From: Bacillota bacterium
GTDB taxonomy: Bacteria; Bacillota; UBA4882; UBA8346
DNA length: 64,000 nt
Direction of reading: 5' to 3'
Assembly: GCA_023402395.1 (NCBI GenBank)
Contig: JAEYGI010000016.1
Span: 15,739 to 79,738, forward strand
A model generated the notes under the pieces. The model was not told where the DNA came from and ran no database searches. It saw only the letters and a program-made list of their open reading frames with translations. Position numbers and translations under genes: made by a program. Below, one piece after another: positions 15,610 to 24,114 of the stretch. Numbering within the stretch: position 1 is the first letter of the stretch; each line of letters begins with the position of its first letter.

Positions 15610-16008
15610 TCATCCTATATAAACCGTCCGGATTATGAATTCCGGCGGGTGATCGAGATGTTTCTTGACCGCGCAGGCGCCGGCGGCCCGGATTACCGCT
15701 TCGCGATATTGTTCGGGAAATTCCGGGGGCAATTTGATGTCAATGCCGACCTTCTCAATCAAACCGGTTTCCTGGTTTTTTTCGAACCGAAGCGCCAGTC
15801 CGATTCCATCAGTGGCGATCCCCCGTTTCCGGCAGAAGCTTAGCACATAGAACCCGGCGCAAGTGCCGATGGAACCCAGAAACAAATCAAAGGGGGACGG
15901 CTCGGCTCCTTCGCCGCCCGCGGCCACCGGCTGATCGGTTCGGATGGTGAACCCTTTGAACTCGGCGTCAACTTTGCTTCCGCCTGGAAATACGATCTTC
16001 ATTTCCAT
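15610..16008 (-). CDS. OsmC/Ohr family protein
   Basis: A 132-residue protein beginning MEMKIVFPGGSKVDAEF, chosen over upstream in-frame starts because GAAAGGATG lies just before it. The core PSPFDLFLGSIGTCAGFYVLSFCRKRG carries the two conserved cysteines of OsmC-type thiol peroxidases (Cys in GTC and in SFC). Members reduce organic hydroperoxides with a thiol cofactor, but many in anaerobes, including this YhfA-like subtype that starts with a MKI.FPGG motif, have unknown substrates. It stands alone. Upstream is a bidirectional hairpin at 16175-16213 that belongs to the preceding gene. Confidence 0.85.
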   Translation of the reverse strand: MEMKIVFPGGSKVDAEFKGFTIRTDQPVAAGGEGAEPSPFDLFLGSIGTCAGFYVLSFCRKRGIATDGIGLALRFEKNQETGLIEKVGIDIKLPPEFPEQYREAVIRAAGACAVKKHLDHPPEFIIRTVYIG

Positions 16009-16174
16009 CCCCATCATCCTTTCCATCCGCATGATGCTGCGACACTCAGGCCCGCCCTGGAGCGGAACCTTTTTCGTATATCGTAACGTAAAGTCATTTC
16101 CTTGGTTCCCATTGGCATGAGACAGGCGCACTTTAACAAGTGTAGATGGTTGATTTTGCTGAACTGCTCCGCTT

Positions 16175-16213
16175 GATACAAAAAACCGGGTCCATGGCCC
16201 GGTTTTTTGTATC
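16175..16213. terminator. Strong bidirectional terminator
   Basis: A perfect 16-bp stem (16175-16190 with 16198-16213) flanked by A6 and T6 inside the stem ends. It lies 17 bases after the stop of the leftward gene at 16231-16740. Confidence 0.92.
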
Positions 16214-16230
16214 GGTAAGTTCAGTTCATC

Positions 16231-16740
16231 TTAGAAGTTAAATTCGATAGAGAAATGAGTAGCGTCGTCATCGCCGATGATGAAGCCGCGGATCTTCGTA
16301 TCCAGATCCCGATCGGAGGGGGCATCGCGCCGGTAGCGGCGTTCTCTGTCGTCAAAATCCCAGCCGCGATCCATCCTGCCGCGATTCCGGCGCAGGATCT
16401 CCATTGCCAGTTCACGGGCACGCAGCGAATGATAGATGGCGTCCCGATAATCCCTTTTCCTGTATTCGTCCTGGGCGTACCGTTGCTGTCCGAAGGCCTG
16501 CCCCAACCCGCGCCGGTCATAACGGCGGGAACGGGAAGCGGCATCCTGCGCGGCTCTAAGCACTCTGGAAGTTCGCTGCAGCACCTCCCGGGCATCATCC
16601 CGCAACCGGTCATCCTGTCTCCATCCCGGACCACCGTGGCGACCCGGGCCACCCGGGCCGCCTTTGGCCAGCGCCGGCAGGACCCCGGTCAGCAGCAAGC
16701 CGAGCGCAAGCAACAATGCTATCATTGAAAAACGTTTCAT
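16231..16740 (-). CDS. Small secreted Arg/Asp-rich protein of unknown function
   Basis: A 169-residue protein with an N-terminal signal peptide (KRFSMIALLLALGLLLTG, cleavage near ALAKG), a Gly/Pro-rich start (GGPGGPGRHGGPG), a strongly charged helical middle (REVLQRTSRVLRAAQDAASR, AIYHSLRARELAMEILRR) and a short C-terminal strand ATHFSIEFNF. The ATG is preceded by GAAGGGGGA. No family is recognised. The final Phe resembles that of outer-membrane proteins, but one strand is no barrel. It may be a periplasmic stress-type protein; this is a guess. A strong terminator follows at once, so it is a single-gene unit. Confidence 0.7.
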   Translation of the reverse strand: MKRFSMIALLLALGLLLTGVLPALAKGGPGGPGRHGGPGWRQDDRLRDDAREVLQRTSRVLRAAQDAASRSRRYDRRGLGQAFGQQRYAQDEYRKRDYRDAIYHSLRARELAMEILRRNRGRMDRGWDFDDRERRYRRDAPSDRDLDTKIRGFIIGDDDATHFSIEFNF

Positions 16741-17045
16741 TTATAGTTCCCCCTTCTTTAATGACTGGTATACATTATGCCGTGGTCCCGGCTTAGTGAA
16801 TCAAAACTTTGACGGCTGGCCGCGAATTTTTGTTCCAAGATTACGCTTTGATTTTATCAATAAAAGCCTCCATTATCAAAAGCGGATTTGAATTAGCGAT
16901 ATTCAAGCAATAAAGAATAGTGCAATAATTCTTCAATGCCGGGCTTGGTCCTTTTAGGAAAAGATGGAATATCTGTAAACAATCTGTTAAGAGCCGCTGG
17001 CTTCTTCTCGCGCAGAAATCATTATCCGCCATCCAGATCACGGCG

Positions 17046-17074
17046 CGAAAAAACCACCGGCATCGCCGGTGGTT
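17046..17074 (-). terminator. Terminator of the glucan phosphorylase gene
   Basis: Leftward a 10-bp perfect stem AACCACCGGC with 3-base loop and a T6 tail, 38 bases after the stop of the gene at 17112-18758. The remaining spacer to 16741 shows no gene. Confidence 0.92.
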
Positions 17075-17111
17075 GCATCATTGCCCATAATATAATGACT
17101 GCTATGCCTTC

Positions 17112-18758
17112 TCAGCCGGCCTGAGCGGCCGGTTTGGCGGCGGAGTCGCCATCCCGCCTGTACATCAGCTCGTAATACTCGCGGACCATCCGGGCGGCGG
17201 AAAAACGCCACTCCGACATTTCGATGCTGGATTTCATCATTTCCAGCCACTTGGCGCGATTCCCGTAATAGGTGGGGATCACGTCATTCAGCAGCACATA
17301 GTACAGGGCGTCGGCATCGGCCCAGTCCTGATCGCAATGGGAACAACCGTCCCCGATCTGCCAGCCGTTCACCCCGTGACAGCAGCCTTCCGGCCACCAG
17401 CCGTCGAGAATGCTGAAGTTCATGACCCCGTTCATGGCCGCTTTCATCCCCGAGGTGCCGCTGGCCTCCATCGGCCGGACCGGGTTGTTCAGCCAGACAT
17501 CGCACCCCCGGGTCAGGAGCTTCCCGATCTTCATGTCGTAATTCTGCAGGAAGACCACGCTTTCCGGGTAACGCTTGGACATCTCATAAAGCCGGTAGAC
17601 AATGCCCTTGCCTTCCAAATCGTTGGGATGCGCTTTCCCGGAAAAGATCAACTGCAGCTTGCCTTCGTTGAGCAAGGGTTCGATCACGTCCGGCCGCCGG
17701 AAGATCAGATCGCCCCGTTTGTAAGGGGCCGCCCGCCGCGCGAAACCGATGGTCAACGCGTTTTCGTTCAGTTTAACCCCATTGCGCTCCGCGATCTCCG
17801 CGAGCATCTCCCGTTTGATCTCCTGATGAGACGCCCAAAGATCGACCCCGGTCCCGGCTGCCAACGCAATCCGCGAATCCTGCCAGGTTCCGTTGTGCAC
17901 GCCGTTGGTCACGGCGATGATTGGCGAACCGCCCTCCACGTGCTGCCACATGTTCCGAGCGGTATGGCCGTGCAATTCGGCCACGGCGTTCGCTTTGCGC
18001 GACAGCCGCAGTCCGGCCACGGTCATTCCGAACGGATCGCCGCCCAGCCGGGCCATTTGATTGTAATCCAGCCCGTTATAGGCGCCCATATATTGCAAAA
18101 GATGATGCCCGTGAACCTCGTTCCCGGCCATGATCGGCGTATGAGTCGTGAACACGATCTGCTCGCGGGTCCGATCCCAGGCCTCTTCGAAGCTCTTGCC
18201 TTCGCCGTGCATTTTCTCGCGGATCAGTTCGATCCCGGCCACTACCGGATGGCTGTCGTTAAAGTGAAAAACATCCGGGTGGATTCCCAAAGCCCGCAAT
18301 GCCCGGACTCCGCCGACGCCCAAAATAATCTCCTGCGCGATCCGTTCCTCATTGAACCAGCCATACAATTGGCCGGTGATCAAGCGATCGGCGTTCTCCC
18401 ACAGATTGGCGTCGAGCAAATACAGCGGGACATTGCCGAACCGGTCGCATTTCCAAACCTTCAGCCGGACCGGACGGTTCCGGATCCAGACTTCGACGAT
18501 CACCCCGGTATCCTGGAGAAAGTCGTAGTTGTATTCCGGGAAGCAGTCGTACAGCTTGCCGTCCTCCCGGATGACCTGGGTGGTGTACCCTTGACGCCAC
18601 AGGATTCCGACGCCGACCATCGGATAATTTCCGTCCTTGGCCGCTTTCAAAATGTCTCCGGCCAAGATGCCGAGTCCGCCGGAGTAAATCCGGAAATCCT
18701 CATGCAAGCCGAATTCCATGCAAAAATAGGCCACCAACGGCTGGTTCCCCTGATTCAT
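17112..18758 (-). CDS. glgP: Alpha-glucan (glycogen/maltodextrin) phosphorylase, GT35
   Basis: A 548-residue enzyme of the short GT35 branch (the ~550-residue type also found in Thermotoga). It cleaves alpha-1,4-glucans with phosphate to glucose-1-phosphate in the cytoplasm. Recognisable are VAYFCMEFGLHEDFRIYSGGLGILAGD, VFHFNDSHP, FTTHTPIMAGNEVH, VTNGVHNGTW, GFARRAAPYKRGDL and the pyridoxal-phosphate motif EASGTSGMKAAMNG, where the Lys holds the cofactor. GAAGGAG precedes the ATG. It forms a single-gene unit with its own terminator. Glucose-1-phosphate from this enzyme and from the GH94 phosphorylases at 39605-44415 would enter the same pool. Confidence 0.93.
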   Translation of the reverse strand: MNQGNQPLVAYFCMEFGLHEDFRIYSGGLGILAGDILKAAKDGNYPMVGVGILWRQGYTTQVIREDGKLYDCFPEYNYDFLQDTGVIVEVWIRNRPVRLKVWKCDRFGNVPLYLLDANLWENADRLITGQLYGWFNEERIAQEIILGVGGVRALRALGIHPDVFHFNDSHPVVAGIELIREKMHGEGKSFEEAWDRTREQIVFTTHTPIMAGNEVHGHHLLQYMGAYNGLDYNQMARLGGDPFGMTVAGLRLSRKANAVAELHGHTARNMWQHVEGGSPIIAVTNGVHNGTWQDSRIALAAGTGVDLWASHQEIKREMLAEIAERNGVKLNENALTIGFARRAAPYKRGDLIFRRPDVIEPLLNEGKLQLIFSGKAHPNDLEGKGIVYRLYEMSKRYPESVVFLQNYDMKIGKLLTRGCDVWLNNPVRPMEASGTSGMKAAMNGVMNFSILDGWWPEGCCHGVNGWQIGDGCSHCDQDWADADALYYVLLNDVIPTYYGNRAKWLEMMKSSIEMSEWRFSAARMVREYYELMYRRDGDSAAKPAAQAG

Positions 18759-18785
18759 GCCAATTCTCCTTCCTTCGGATGGTAA

Positions 18786-19065
18786 TGATATTGCGATCGT
18801 TTCGGTAATAATAATGTTATGTTACAGATACATTCCGGAGTCCTAATTATACGGGAACCCGTTGCAAAAAAAAACCCCCGCCGAGCTGGGAAATGGTGGT
18901 CCGGCTGGAGAAACGGAAAAATTCAGACGGAGCCGCCGTGAACGGCAAGACCGGGCTGAGCCCTTCAATAACCCAACCGCTTTTTTACCCTAGGTTTCCA
19001 GGATAACCATTAACCTTCATCGAGATTGGATAATAAACACCCGAAAGCTTCCACCCAGGGCAAAT
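18786..19065. other. Spacer between GH9 and phosphorylase genes, with a 37-codon rightward frame
   Basis: No established gene is visible. A rightward frame from an ATG at 18893 to a TAA at 19006 would encode MVVRLEKRKNSDG, then GAAVNGKTGLSPSITQP and more, but it has no good ribosome site (GCTGGGAA only). An A9 run with a C5 tract lies just before it. The region could instead hold a structured RNA. Confidence 0.3.
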
Positions 19066-19095
19066 AAAACAGATCCCGCGATTGGGATCTGTTTT
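19066..19095. terminator. Terminator of the GH9 cellulase gene
   Basis: A 12-bp perfect stem AAAACAGATCCC (19066-19077 with 19084-19095) with a 6-base loop; T-rich on both strands. It lies 54 bases after the cellulase stop. Confidence 0.85.
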
Positions 19096-19148
19096 GGTTT
19101 TATCGATCGAAGATCGTCGCTCTCAAAACCGGTTCCGTTTGCTCCTCC

Positions 19149-21530
19149 CTACTGAACCTGGCAGGGAACCCCGTTCAGCGTAAAGCTGGCCGGTTTGGCG
19201 TTTGACCCGCTATAGGAGAGGTTGAAGCCGAAGCTTACGGTCCCGCCGTTCGCCGGTATCGTACCGTTATATGACAGATCGCTGACCGTTACGGCGGCGC
19301 CGTTCTGGTTATGGCTGCCGTTCCACAGATTGGTAATCTGTTGATTGCCCGGGAACGTCCAGGCCAATGTCCAGCCGTTCACTGCCAAAGTTCCGTTGTT
19401 CTGGATCGATACATTGATGGTGGCGCCGTTGCCCCAATCATTAATGATCACATACGAAACCGCGTAACCCGTTTCATTGGTTGGAGTCGGCGTTGGCGTG
19501 ACCACCGGGGTAGGCGTTGGTGTTACCGAAGGTGTCGGAGTCGGAGTTACGTTCGGTGTCGGGGTTACCGTGGCGACCGGCGTCGCTGTCGGCGAGGCGG
19601 TCAATGTCGGGGTCGGGGTCGGGGTCGGAGTCACCGCGGGGGTGGGAGTCGGCGACGGCGATATCTGGCCCGGCTCCGCGCCGTAGATTAGGGTGGAACC
19701 GTCGTACACGGTGATGTATTGAGTTTTTACAGTTGTGGAATTTGACAGGCTTTGATAGGAATAGTCATTGGCAGGATTCCAAAAACTGCTTCCGCTCGGC
19801 GCGGCGATCCGGAACTGGACCTCCCGGGCATACTCGGATTGGCCGCCCGGCCAGATGTTCGTGCCGTCGGCATAGGTGATTTTGACATAGTAAATGTTCC
19901 CGCTATATTTGGTCAAACCGGAGAGCGTAACCGGGATCTCCTGATAACCGGTTGTTACCGTCAGGTTGCTCACGGTATATCCGGCGGCGAAAACCTCGCT
20001 CAGATCGACATAGTAATTGAATGAAAGGTTTTTAATGACCCGCGCCGGCCAACCGGAACGGTTGTTCAGCAACGCCTTGATCTCGGTATAGGTCGGCCCG
20101 GAGGAGTTAATCCCGGCTTCAACGAAGAATTCGTCCTCTTTGGCCTCGGCGGCCGGGAAGTTGCTCAGCGGCGCGCCGCCGTACAGACTGTACATTTTTG
20201 CTAAAACCCCGACGAACGCGGCATTGTAGTCACAGGCCACCTCATTGGTGGTATAATTGCCGATGCTGTCGCTATAACCGTCGTTGCTGTCCGGCCCGCC
20301 GACCAGCGCGCCGTAGAGAATGTGGCGGTGATTCGGGGGAACGCCTTGCATATCGCACCATGAGCCGTGGGCAGTCCGGTGGTGAGGGTGCTGGGGCGGA
20401 TTGCTTCCGAATCCCACCACATAACTGCTGTTTCTAGGATTTGAACCCAAGGTGTAATTGGCCTGGCTGATCGCGAAATTCTGATATCTTGATTTTAACG
20501 CGGCATCCGTAATTAAGTCGCTATAGACAAAAGCGGTAAAAGCGGTATTCATGGCGTAACGCAACGAACCCCAGCTATCGAGCCAGGCCAAGCCGCCGGG
20601 AGTGTAGGTTATCCGCGAGCCGTTATGGCCGGCCGTCCACCAGTCAAGATGCATTTTCAGGAAATTGTGATACTCTTCCTTCCCGGTGATTCTCGCCAAC
20701 AGCAGAAGCGCGCCATAATGGCAATCATCCCAGCTTTGCGTCCATTTGTAGGCGATATCGCTGGACTGCCCTTCCTTGCCCAAGTTCGGCACATACGACT
20801 CGGCCTTCGTCAAGTAAGCCGGATCGCCGGTTGCAATGTAAAGCCAGATCGCGGCCCAGATCAATTCATCCCAAAAACCGCTCCAGGAGTTATAATAGCC
20901 GTTGGCCGCCGTATAGCTGGCATCGCTCTTTACCGAATCCGCCAGATTGAATAAGCTTTTGGCATGGCTTAAGTAAGTGCTGTCGTTGAATACTTTGGCG
21001 CCGATGGCCAAGGCCGCGGCGGTCTGGGCGGTGACACAAGAAGCATTGCAACGGTAGGACGGCCGGGTCATTTTCTTTTCGATTACTTCGACCGGTCCCC
21101 ACCAGGAATGATCCGCGCCGCCGTCCCCAATCTGGTAAACTAGGCTATCTCCTTGATCGCATTTCACAAAATAGTCCAGTACAAAGCGGAGGTTGTTTTC
21201 GAGGGCGGCTGTTTGCCCGGCTCCGGAGAACGCGTAACCGTATTCGTACATCGCCCAGCCAAGCATTGCGGCGGAATACGCCATGGGCAACCCGAACTTT
21301 ACATGATCGCCCGCATCATACCAGCCGCCGGTTACCGCATCCGACAAGCAGGAACCGCCCCGCCATTGTTTGGCCCGGTTCCAGGCGGGGAGCGGCCCCG
21401 ATTGCTGGCACTCATAAAAATAGAGCGCTTTTTGCAAGGCTTCGGCGTAATTGTAAGGGGCGGCCCAAACATTGCCGATGCTCATTCCCATAACTAAAAC
21501 AACCAATAATCCCAAGACGATTTTTTTCAT
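19149..21530 (-). CDS. Secreted GH9 cellulase with CBM3c and CBM2 (theme-B processive endoglucanase type)
   Basis: A 793-residue enzyme exported by a signal peptide (MKKIVLGLLVVLVMGMSIG, cleavage near VWAAP). Residues ~25-455 are the GH9 catalytic domain: GGWYDAGDHVKFG with the paired Asp 72/75 (base), the HHRTAHGSW substrate loop and the late NEVACDYNAAFVG with the acid Glu. A CBM3c-type module follows (~475-620; AGINSSGPTYTEIKALLNNR, SFNYYVDLSEVF), which in this architecture feeds one chain into the active site. A SPTPTPAVTPTPTP linker leads to a C-terminal CBM2 (WTLAWTFPGNQQITNLWN, final CQVQ). There is no dockerin or SLH domain, so it belongs to a free enzyme system. GGAGGG precedes the ATG. 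Products such as cellobiose would feed the locus at 37880-50623. Confidence 0.95.
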   Translation of the reverse strand: MKKIVLGLLVVLVMGMSIGNVWAAPYNYAEALQKALYFYECQQSGPLPAWNRAKQWRGGSCLSDAVTGGWYDAGDHVKFGLPMAYSAAMLGWAMYEYGYAFSGAGQTAALENNLRFVLDYFVKCDQGDSLVYQIGDGGADHSWWGPVEVIEKKMTRPSYRCNASCVTAQTAAALAIGAKVFNDSTYLSHAKSLFNLADSVKSDASYTAANGYYNSWSGFWDELIWAAIWLYIATGDPAYLTKAESYVPNLGKEGQSSDIAYKWTQSWDDCHYGALLLLARITGKEEYHNFLKMHLDWWTAGHNGSRITYTPGGLAWLDSWGSLRYAMNTAFTAFVYSDLITDAALKSRYQNFAISQANYTLGSNPRNSSYVVGFGSNPPQHPHHRTAHGSWCDMQGVPPNHRHILYGALVGGPDSNDGYSDSIGNYTTNEVACDYNAAFVGVLAKMYSLYGGAPLSNFPAAEAKEDEFFVEAGINSSGPTYTEIKALLNNRSGWPARVIKNLSFNYYVDLSEVFAAGYTVSNLTVTTGYQEIPVTLSGLTKYSGNIYYVKITYADGTNIWPGGQSEYAREVQFRIAAPSGSSFWNPANDYSYQSLSNSTTVKTQYITVYDGSTLIYGAEPGQISPSPTPTPAVTPTPTPTPTLTASPTATPVATVTPTPNVTPTPTPSVTPTPTPVVTPTPTPTNETGYAVSYVIINDWGNGATINVSIQNNGTLAVNGWTLAWTFPGNQQITNLWNGSHNQNGAAVTVSDLSYNGTIPANGGTVSFGFNLSYSGSNAKPASFTLNGVPCQVQ

Positions 21531-22115
21531 GACAATCCCTCCTTTTTTTGTGATTGATTCCTCCCGGAAGCTTCCGCCGTCCGGAAGAGAACGGTTCTCG
21601 GGCCGTGTAGGCCATCAATTGAACTCATTATCTCAAAACCAACCACCTCTTTTCTGTCCAGATCCCCATATGTCGCAACCAGTTTCTTTACCGCCCGGGA
21701 ATATTACGGCTAAACCCTTAAGAAAAAGAAAATCCGTTGCCACCTCTTTACTTAATTCCTGCGAAATCCTTTGATGTCTTGACCATTCCAACCGTATGGC
21801 CATAGCCGTCAAATGTTTTGCCAAAATCGCGAAGCAAAGTGTGAAACCGGATCTGCCGAGTTGCATATAAAATGTTATAAAATTAATCCTCGGGAATTCG
21901 CTTGCGAATTCCCCTATTGAGTAGTTTCCGTTCTCCCCCCTAAAAAGCAGTAGGCCGTCAATTATCTCTGTCTTTGGAACAGTAAAAGTCAACGCTCTGA
22001 AGATTTCAATAAATTCCATAATTTATAATTATTGTATAAATTATTATTTCACCAAAGATTTGAAACGTATAGGATGATATTTTCTCTGCGAAAATGCTTA
22101 GAATTACTGGAACCA
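21531..22115. other. Long gene-poor spacer upstream of the cellulase
   Basis: About 590 AT-rich bases. A leftward 128-codon frame at 21633-22019 lacks a ribosome site and family resemblance. The region should hold the cellulase promoter, which I could not fix. Confidence 0.4.
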
Positions 22116-22152
22116 ATCAAAAAACGTCGATATTTTCTCGACGTTTTTTGAT
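22116..22152. terminator. Orphan bidirectional hairpin with A6/T6 arms
   Basis: A perfect 15-bp stem (22116-22130 with 22138-22152) around a TATTTTC loop, shaped like a terminator on either strand but without an evident gene ending at it. It may bound an unseen small transcript. Confidence 0.6.
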
Positions 22153-22209
22153 TTGATATAGATAATCGCGATATATATCGTTTTGAAACCAAATAAAGAT
22201 GATTGACTT

Positions 22210-22440
22210 TCATCCCGGCCCCCAAAATATCTTCCCCAAACCAAAAAAGATCGCTCCGGACTCGGAAAATACCTGAATATCCCGCCGGCAATCTTCCCGG
22301 TGCCGAAAAAGATCTTCCTTTCGTTCCCGGAGATCTTATTTTCGACAAAAATCAGTTTGCTGCTGTCGAAGCTGATTTGGTTTTGCCGGAGAATAACGTC
22401 CCGAAGCTGAAATCCGGTCCTTTCTTTACTTGGAATAAAA
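22210..22440. repeat. Degenerate CCGGA/AAAAAGATCTT array in gene-free DNA
   Basis: The stretch repeats words such as CCGAAAAAGATCTTCC, CCCGGAGATCTTATTTTCG and TTTTGCCGGAGAATAACG at irregular ~20-25-base intervals. It resembles the spacer at 11140-11262, which has TTTTACCGGAGAAAAGATC. Confidence 0.45.
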
Positions 22441-22521
22441 GGGCTCCATTTCGCCATCAAAGGCCAATCAACGCCGGGCATGAAAATAGCAATTCTGCGC
22501 TCTCATGCGTCATCGTTCAAT

Positions 22522-22547
22522 AAAAACCCCCGGCATTCCGCCGGGGG
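22522..22547 (-). terminator. Terminator of the pectate lyase gene
   Basis: Leftward an 8-bp GC-only stem CCCCCGGC with 5-base loop and a T5 tail, 50 bases after the stop codon. Confidence 0.9.
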
Positions 22548-22597
22548 AAGTTACCCAAAATACTCCGGTTCACCGGGCCTTCCATAATCATGAAACG

Positions 22598-23902
22598 CTA
22601 TTTGGCGCCCGCGTAGGCTTTGATAACGCTAGGCACGCTCTTGGCATTGTGCAAAACGCCGTTAATCTTCTTCTGGTCATAACCATAGCTGTCCCACGGA
22701 TTCCAATTGGTTGGATCCGGACTGGTGGTATCAAACGGTAAAATTTTATAAGTGGCTTCACCTAAATTAACTTCGGTCCCAGGTACGGGATCTTGAATGT
22801 TCGTCCCGCGATAGGTGATATAACCGGGATCTTCCTCGAAGTTGGGACTAAAGTGAAGCACGGGTTGTCCAGTGACTGGACTGGTTATGTATCCGTAGGT
22901 TTGGGCCCAGACAGGATCGACGGATTTACGGACCACCAGCGTCGGCCAGAGTACATTCTTGAAATAGTTGTTTTCCACCACGACTTGAGCCCCAAGGGCC
23001 GACAGGATGCCATAGCCATGCTGATAAATGCCGTCGCTGGGGTTTTTCGGCGTCATCTCCAGCATGGTGCCGGTATTGTCATAGTAATTATTAAAAAGGT
23101 GAATCTGACCGAATCGATTCCGGGTAGAACGTTCAGCGACATAACCGATCCAATTGTGATGTAGGGTTACTTTAAGATGTCCGACATCGTTGGCTGCATC
23201 GCCCGAGCCTGAACCAAACAGCATGGCTTTCTTGTGGTTCTCAAAATGGCAATAGGAGATCGTAACATAGCCCGATCCGTTTCCGATATCGATCAAGCCG
23301 TCATGCTTGCCATAGGCCGCGCTGTTGTCGCTGGTGGCGGCTTCCCGGATGGGCCCCGAGCCCCATGCCACATCCGAGAATGAGCACCGGTCGATCCAAA
23401 CATGATGGGTGCTGCGGCCCGATAGATTAATGGCATCCCGGGTGTTATTGATAAAGAAGATATTTCGGATGATTATATTATAGCTGTTGCTCAGATTTAT
23501 CGCATCATAGCAGGTCATTGTGGTATTACCGATTCCTTCGATGGTAATGTTTTTTAAATTATTCAGCTTGATCAGGCCCGTACTGGAGTTTTGATCCATC
23601 AGCGTACCCTTGATCCGGATAATCGTCGGTACCGGGTTGGTTTGCAACTCAGCCAGCAGGGATTTTAATTCCGTGACGGTAGTGACCTCTTTTATCTGTC
23701 CGCCTTCGCCGCCGGTGGTCGTTTGGACCATCTCACCGATTTGGCCGTTGTCACCGGCGACATCGGCCCATCCGAGCAATAGATCCGGATTGGCCTTTGC
23801 GCTACCGCCACCGGAATCGCTCTTGAACCAGTTGCATCCGGTCATTAGTGACGCCATTAGCAGACAGCATACCAGTAAAACCAGAATGTTTTTGAACCGC
23901 AT
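22598..23902 (-). CDS. Pectate lyase family 1 (PL1) lipoprotein
   Basis: A 434-residue protein with a type II signal peptide (LLVCCLLMASLMTGC; lipid on Cys ~23). The right-handed beta-helix of PL1 is clear: NITIEGIGN, NIIIRNIFF, the HHVWIDRCSFSD stretch of the pectate lyase family, the calcium-site DGLIDIGNGSGYVTISYC, and TLHHNWIGYVAERSTRNRFG with the catalytic Arg in the R-x-x-R region. It cleaves polygalacturonate by calcium-dependent beta-elimination. GGAGGCTAATGAG precedes the ATG. The lipid anchor would keep the enzyme on the cell envelope, unlike the freely secreted GH9. It is divergent from an AraC regulator 212 bases away, the likely controller. Confidence 0.93.
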   Translation of the reverse strand: MRFKNILVLLVCCLLMASLMTGCNWFKSDSGGGSAKANPDLLLGWADVAGDNGQIGEMVQTTTGGEGGQIKEVTTVTELKSLLAELQTNPVPTIIRIKGTLMDQNSSTGLIKLNNLKNITIEGIGNTTMTCYDAINLSNSYNIIIRNIFFINNTRDAINLSGRSTHHVWIDRCSFSDVAWGSGPIREAATSDNSAAYGKHDGLIDIGNGSGYVTISYCHFENHKKAMLFGSGSGDAANDVGHLKVTLHHNWIGYVAERSTRNRFGQIHLFNNYYDNTGTMLEMTPKNPSDGIYQHGYGILSALGAQVVVENNYFKNVLWPTLVVRKSVDPVWAQTYGYITSPVTGQPVLHFSPNFEEDPGYITYRGTNIQDPVPGTEVNLGEATYKILPFDTTSPDPTNWNPWDSYGYDQKKINGVLHNAKSVPSVIKAYAGAK

Positions 23903-24098
23903 CTCATTAGCCTCCTTGTTTTTCGAAAAATTGCGACGCTCCTTCTCATCTCTTACCGTTTAATACATTATTATTGTTTTCATGATTTTAACCTGCTTTT
24001 AAAGTATATACAATATATCGCAGGATTTCTGTACATTTTTTATCCAAGACATTTAATTCCTCTTATATTTTATCCTCTTCAATTATTAGGGGAATCTA

Positions 24099-24107
24099 TG
24101 CTATAAT
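24099..24107 (+). promoter_or_regulatory. Extended -10 promoter of the AraC gene
   Basis: TGCTATAAT (TG at 24099-24100, TATAAT at 24102-24107) forms an extended -10 element with no good -35. Transcription would start near 24114, almost at the GTG chosen as start codon, so the mRNA may be leaderless. Confidence 0.6.
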
Positions 24108-24114
24108 ATTATCA

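Noticed and set aside
17337..18785. A 482-codon open frame antisense to the glucan phosphorylase
   Set aside because: Antisense shadow without ribosome site or protein family features.
19480..19680. Repetitive GTCGGGGTCGG-type DNA as an intergenic repeat
   Set aside because: It encodes the TPTPTP linker of the GH9 cellulase.
21633..22019. A leftward 128-codon open frame in the spacer upstream of the cellulase
   Set aside because: No ribosome binding site before its ATG, no recognisable motif, low-complexity AT-rich composition.
22203..22523. A rightward 106-codon open frame over the CCGG-rich array
   Set aside because: No family features and no ribosome site; it overlaps the pectate lyase terminator and a repetitive spacer.
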